From positions 248,001-312,000 of the forward strand of contig NZ_JACCHP010000011.1 in assembly GCF_016031625.1 (NCBI RefSeq): a stretch of 64,000 nt of DNA, written 5' to 3'. Both the position numbers and the translations under genes were made by a program. Source of the DNA: Bradyrhizobium agreste. GTDB taxonomy: Bacteria; Pseudomonadota; Alphaproteobacteria; Rhizobiales; Xanthobacteraceae. Below are positions 62,413 to 64,000 of this stretch, piece by piece. Below the pieces are notes generated by a model that saw only the letters and a program-made list of their open reading frames with translations, was not told where the DNA came from and did no database searches. Position 1 is the stretch's first letter, and every line of letters starts with the position of its first letter.

Positions 62413-63344
62413 ACGGTCTCTTCCAGCTTCGGCAGAACGCCCTCGATCTGCTTGCGGTGCGGCTCGAGGAAAGCAGGCAGCTTCAGGTCGCGGCCGAGGC
62501 TCGCCACGGGCTCGTCGACGGCGAAGCCGGGGATGTCGGTCGCGATCTCGAACAGCACGCCGCCGGGCTCGCGGAAATAGATCGAGCGGAAGTAGTTGCG
62601 GTCGCGCTGCTCGGTCGGGTGCAGGCCGTGATTGCTCACGAGCTTTTGCGCCATCTGGCCCTGTTCGGCATCGTCAGCGGCGCGGAAGGCGATGTGATGG
62701 ACCGAGCCGCCGCCCTGGTGCCCGCGCAGGAAGCCCTTGGCTTCGTAGATGTCGACGACGCTGCCTTCGACATCGCCCGGCGCCTTGAAGCGGATCACCG
62801 AGCCCTCGCGCCCGGTCTCCTTGAAGCCGAACACGTCGGTGAGGACGGCCGCTGTCCTCGCCGCGCTGTCGAGCAGCAGGGTGATGCCGTGGAAGCCGCG
62901 GATCGCGTGCACGGCCGGCACGTCGCCATTGCTCCAGCCCGGCTCGTTCTCGGCACCGGGGACGCCGACAAGCGCGAGCGCCATGCCATCAGGATCGGTG
63001 AACGGCAGCACGGACTCGCCAAAACGCTTCTCCAGCGCCTCGTACGCGATGCCCTTCTCGGTGAAGCGCTGGGTCCAGTAGCCGAGCGAGCGCTGCGGCA
63101 CGCGGAAGGCGGTCTGATGTGTCTCGCCGACGCCGCGGCGCCCGGCCGAGACGCCCGCCCACGGAAAGAAGGTCAGGATGGTGCCGGGGCGGCCGGTCTC
63201 GTCGCCATAATAGAAATGATAGGTGCCGGGATCATCGAAATTGACCGTCTTCTTGACGAAGCGCAGGCCGAGATCCCTCGTGTAGAAGCCGAAATTGCGG
63301 ATGGGATCGCCGGCAATCGCGGTGACATGGTGCAGTCCAGACAT
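62409..63344 (-). CDS. VOC-family ring-cleaving dioxygenase, MhqO-like
   Basis: A 311-residue extradiol-type dioxygenase with two vicinal-oxygen-chelate modules (about 1-130 and 150-290). Metal ligands are His in SGLHHVTAIAG, His in SVHHIAFR near 220 and Glu in GVLFEIATD near 265. FVKKTVNFDDPGTYHFYYGDE is typical of the MhqO/LinE-like hydroquinone group. GGAGG lies 7 bases before the ATG. Divergent from the LysR gene, with paired sites between. Confidence 0.92.
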   Translation of the reverse strand: MSGLHHVTAIAGDPIRNFGFYTRDLGLRFVKKTVNFDDPGTYHFYYGDETGRPGTILTFFPWAGVSAGRRGVGETHQTAFRVPQRSLGYWTQRFTEKGIAYEALEKRFGESVLPFTDPDGMALALVGVPGAENEPGWSNGDVPAVHAIRGFHGITLLLDSAARTAAVLTDVFGFKETGREGSVIRFKAPGDVEGSVVDIYEAKGFLRGHQGGGSVHHIAFRAADDAEQGQMAQKLVSNHGLHPTEQRDRNYFRSIYFREPGGVLFEIATDIPGFAVDEPVASLGRDLKLPAFLEPHRKQIEGVLPKLEETV

Positions 63345-63401
63345 GGTCGTCCTCCAGATTCGGGGAGCGGTCTTGCTCTGGCCGGAAATATCGTTCCGCT
63401 T

Positions 63402-63459
63402 TGGATTGGAGACAATCCATGCAAATATGACGGCTATGTCTACGATTTGGAAACAATCG
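63402..63459. promoter_or_regulatory. Duplicated LysR-type binding site
   Basis: TGGATTGGAGACAATCCA (63402-63419) is an inverted repeat with 7-bp arms. CGATTTGGAAACAATCG (63443-63459) repeats GATT-GGA-ACAATC with one added base; it has 5-bp arms. The centres are about 41 bases, four helix turns, apart. This is the usual layout of a LysR recognition site and an activation site. Confidence 0.65.
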
Positions 63460-63472
63460 ACGAGGCGACGCC

Positions 63473-64000
63473 TTGGATAAGCTCGGCAGCCTCCGGGCCT
63501 TCGTGAAGGTGGTGGAAAGCGGCAGCTTTGCCGAGGCCGGCCGGCAGCTGCGGCTGTCGCGCTCGGCGATCAGCAAATACATCGCCGACCTCGAGGAGAG
63601 CCTCGGCGTCCAGCTCCTGAACCGCACCACGCGGCACGCCAGCCCGACCGAGAACGGCCAGCGTTATTTCGAGCGTGCGGTCGTGATCCTCTCGGAGATC
63701 GAGGCGGCGGACCAGGCGGTGACGCAGGCGCAATCGGCGCCGCGCGGGCTGCTCCGCGTCAACGCACCGATGTCGTTCGGCACGATGCGGCTCGGGCCGG
63801 TGCTCGCCGATTTCATGGCGCGTTACCCGGAGCTTCAGCTGCAGATCGTGCTCAGCGACGATCTGCTCGATCCCGTGCAGGACGGCTTCGACGTGACGTT
63901 GCGGATCGCGGAGCTGGAATCGTCCAGCCTGATCGCGCGCAAGATCATGCCGGTGGCGCGCATGATCTGTGCCTCGCCGGATTATCTCGCGCGGCACGGC
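63473..64000 (+). CDS. LysR-family transcriptional regulator (cut by window end)
   Basis: The first 176 codons of a LysR gene continuing past the window. The winged helix is LRAFVKVVESGSFAEAGRQL (6-25) plus SRSAISKYIADLEESLGVQL, and the effector domain begins near 90 (GLLRVNAPMSFGTMRLGPVL). The start is TTG at 63473 with GAGG 7 bases upstream. The PTENGQRYFERAVVILSEIE linker is typical of the large LysR group that controls quinone and oxidoreductase genes. It probably controls the divergent dioxygenase-hydrolase pair. Confidence 0.9.
   Translation, partial: MDKLGSLRAFVKVVESGSFAEAGRQLRLSRSAISKYIADLEESLGVQLLNRTTRHASPTENGQRYFERAVVILSEIEAADQAVTQAQSAPRGLLRVNAPMSFGTMRLGPVLADFMARYPELQLQIVLSDDLLDPVQDGFDVTLRIAELESSSLIARKIMPVARMICASPDYLARHG

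Noticed and set aside
1..64000. tRNA, rRNA, CRISPR arrays, insertion sequences, integrases, phage genes
   Set aside because: Looked for by eye and not found; palindromic repeats seen are short and intergenic without transposase genes. A tRNA scan and a small-RNA search would be needed to exclude small items.

Overview
The window reads as a piece of a Bradyrhizobium-type alphaproteobacterial chromosome. The DNA is GC-rich, genes are densely packed with many ATGA, GTGA or TGATG overlaps, and the products (ChvE/GguAB, SmoEFGK, TTT transporters, FCD-type GntR regulators, formyl-CoA transferase with oxalyl-CoA decarboxylase) are typical of soil rhizobia. Several short palindromic repeats look like the dispersed repeats I know from Bradyrhizobium. 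No rRNA, tRNA, CRISPR array, insertion sequence, prophage or plasmid function was recognised. This is mostly metabolic chromosome with little sign of recent transfer.

Region 1 (about 1-17 kb) is centred on C2 acids. On the minus strand lie gntR, oxc and frc (oxalyl-CoA decarboxylase and formyl-CoA:oxalate CoA-transferase). They are divergent from an NDP-forming acyl-CoA ligase across a control region with two copies of a perfect TGGCAT-N5-ATGCCA operator. On the plus strand follow an IclR regulator, a complete tripartite tricarboxylate transporter (tctC-tctB-tctA), adenine deaminase, and the glyoxylate route gcl-hyi-glxR. Together they could import and activate oxalate or related acids and carry glyoxylate to glycerate.

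Region 2 (17-31 kb) is mixed. It holds a DUF1236-like secreted protein, a VanZ-like membrane protein, a two-subunit ThDP decarboxylase of the sulfopyruvate/phosphonopyruvate type divergent from a D-2-hydroxyacid dehydrogenase, an acetyltransferase, a large PLP amino-acid decarboxylase, a three-subunit molybdenum aldehyde oxidoreductase of the PaoABC type, an Lrp/alanine dehydrogenase divergent pair, and a YeiH-type exporter.

Region 3 (31-41 kb) looks like an oxidative pentose (arabinose/xylose) module. It contains an XylX-like 2-keto-3-deoxy-pentonate dehydratase, a small membrane protein overlapping a FadR-type regulator, an AraA-like sugar 1-dehydrogenase, aldose 1-epimerase, an SMP-30 lactonase, and the ChvE-GguA-GguB sugar importer. 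A decayed norD remnant follows. Region 4 (41-50.7 kb) is a polyol cluster: HAD phosphatase, SorC-type regulator, SmoEFGK importer, SDR polyol dehydrogenase, FGGY kinase and PfkB kinase, with a promoter/operator region before smoE.

Region 5 (50.7-60.5 kb) has a LysR gene divergent from an amidase, then a complete Dpp-type oligopeptide ABC importer, then a second amidase broken near its 3' end by one extra G. Region 6 (60.5-64 kb) holds a CorA-type transporter and a quinone/aromatic detoxification pair (MhqD-like hydrolase, MhqO-like dioxygenase) divergent from a LysR gene that runs off the window end. A duplicated LysR-type site lies between them.
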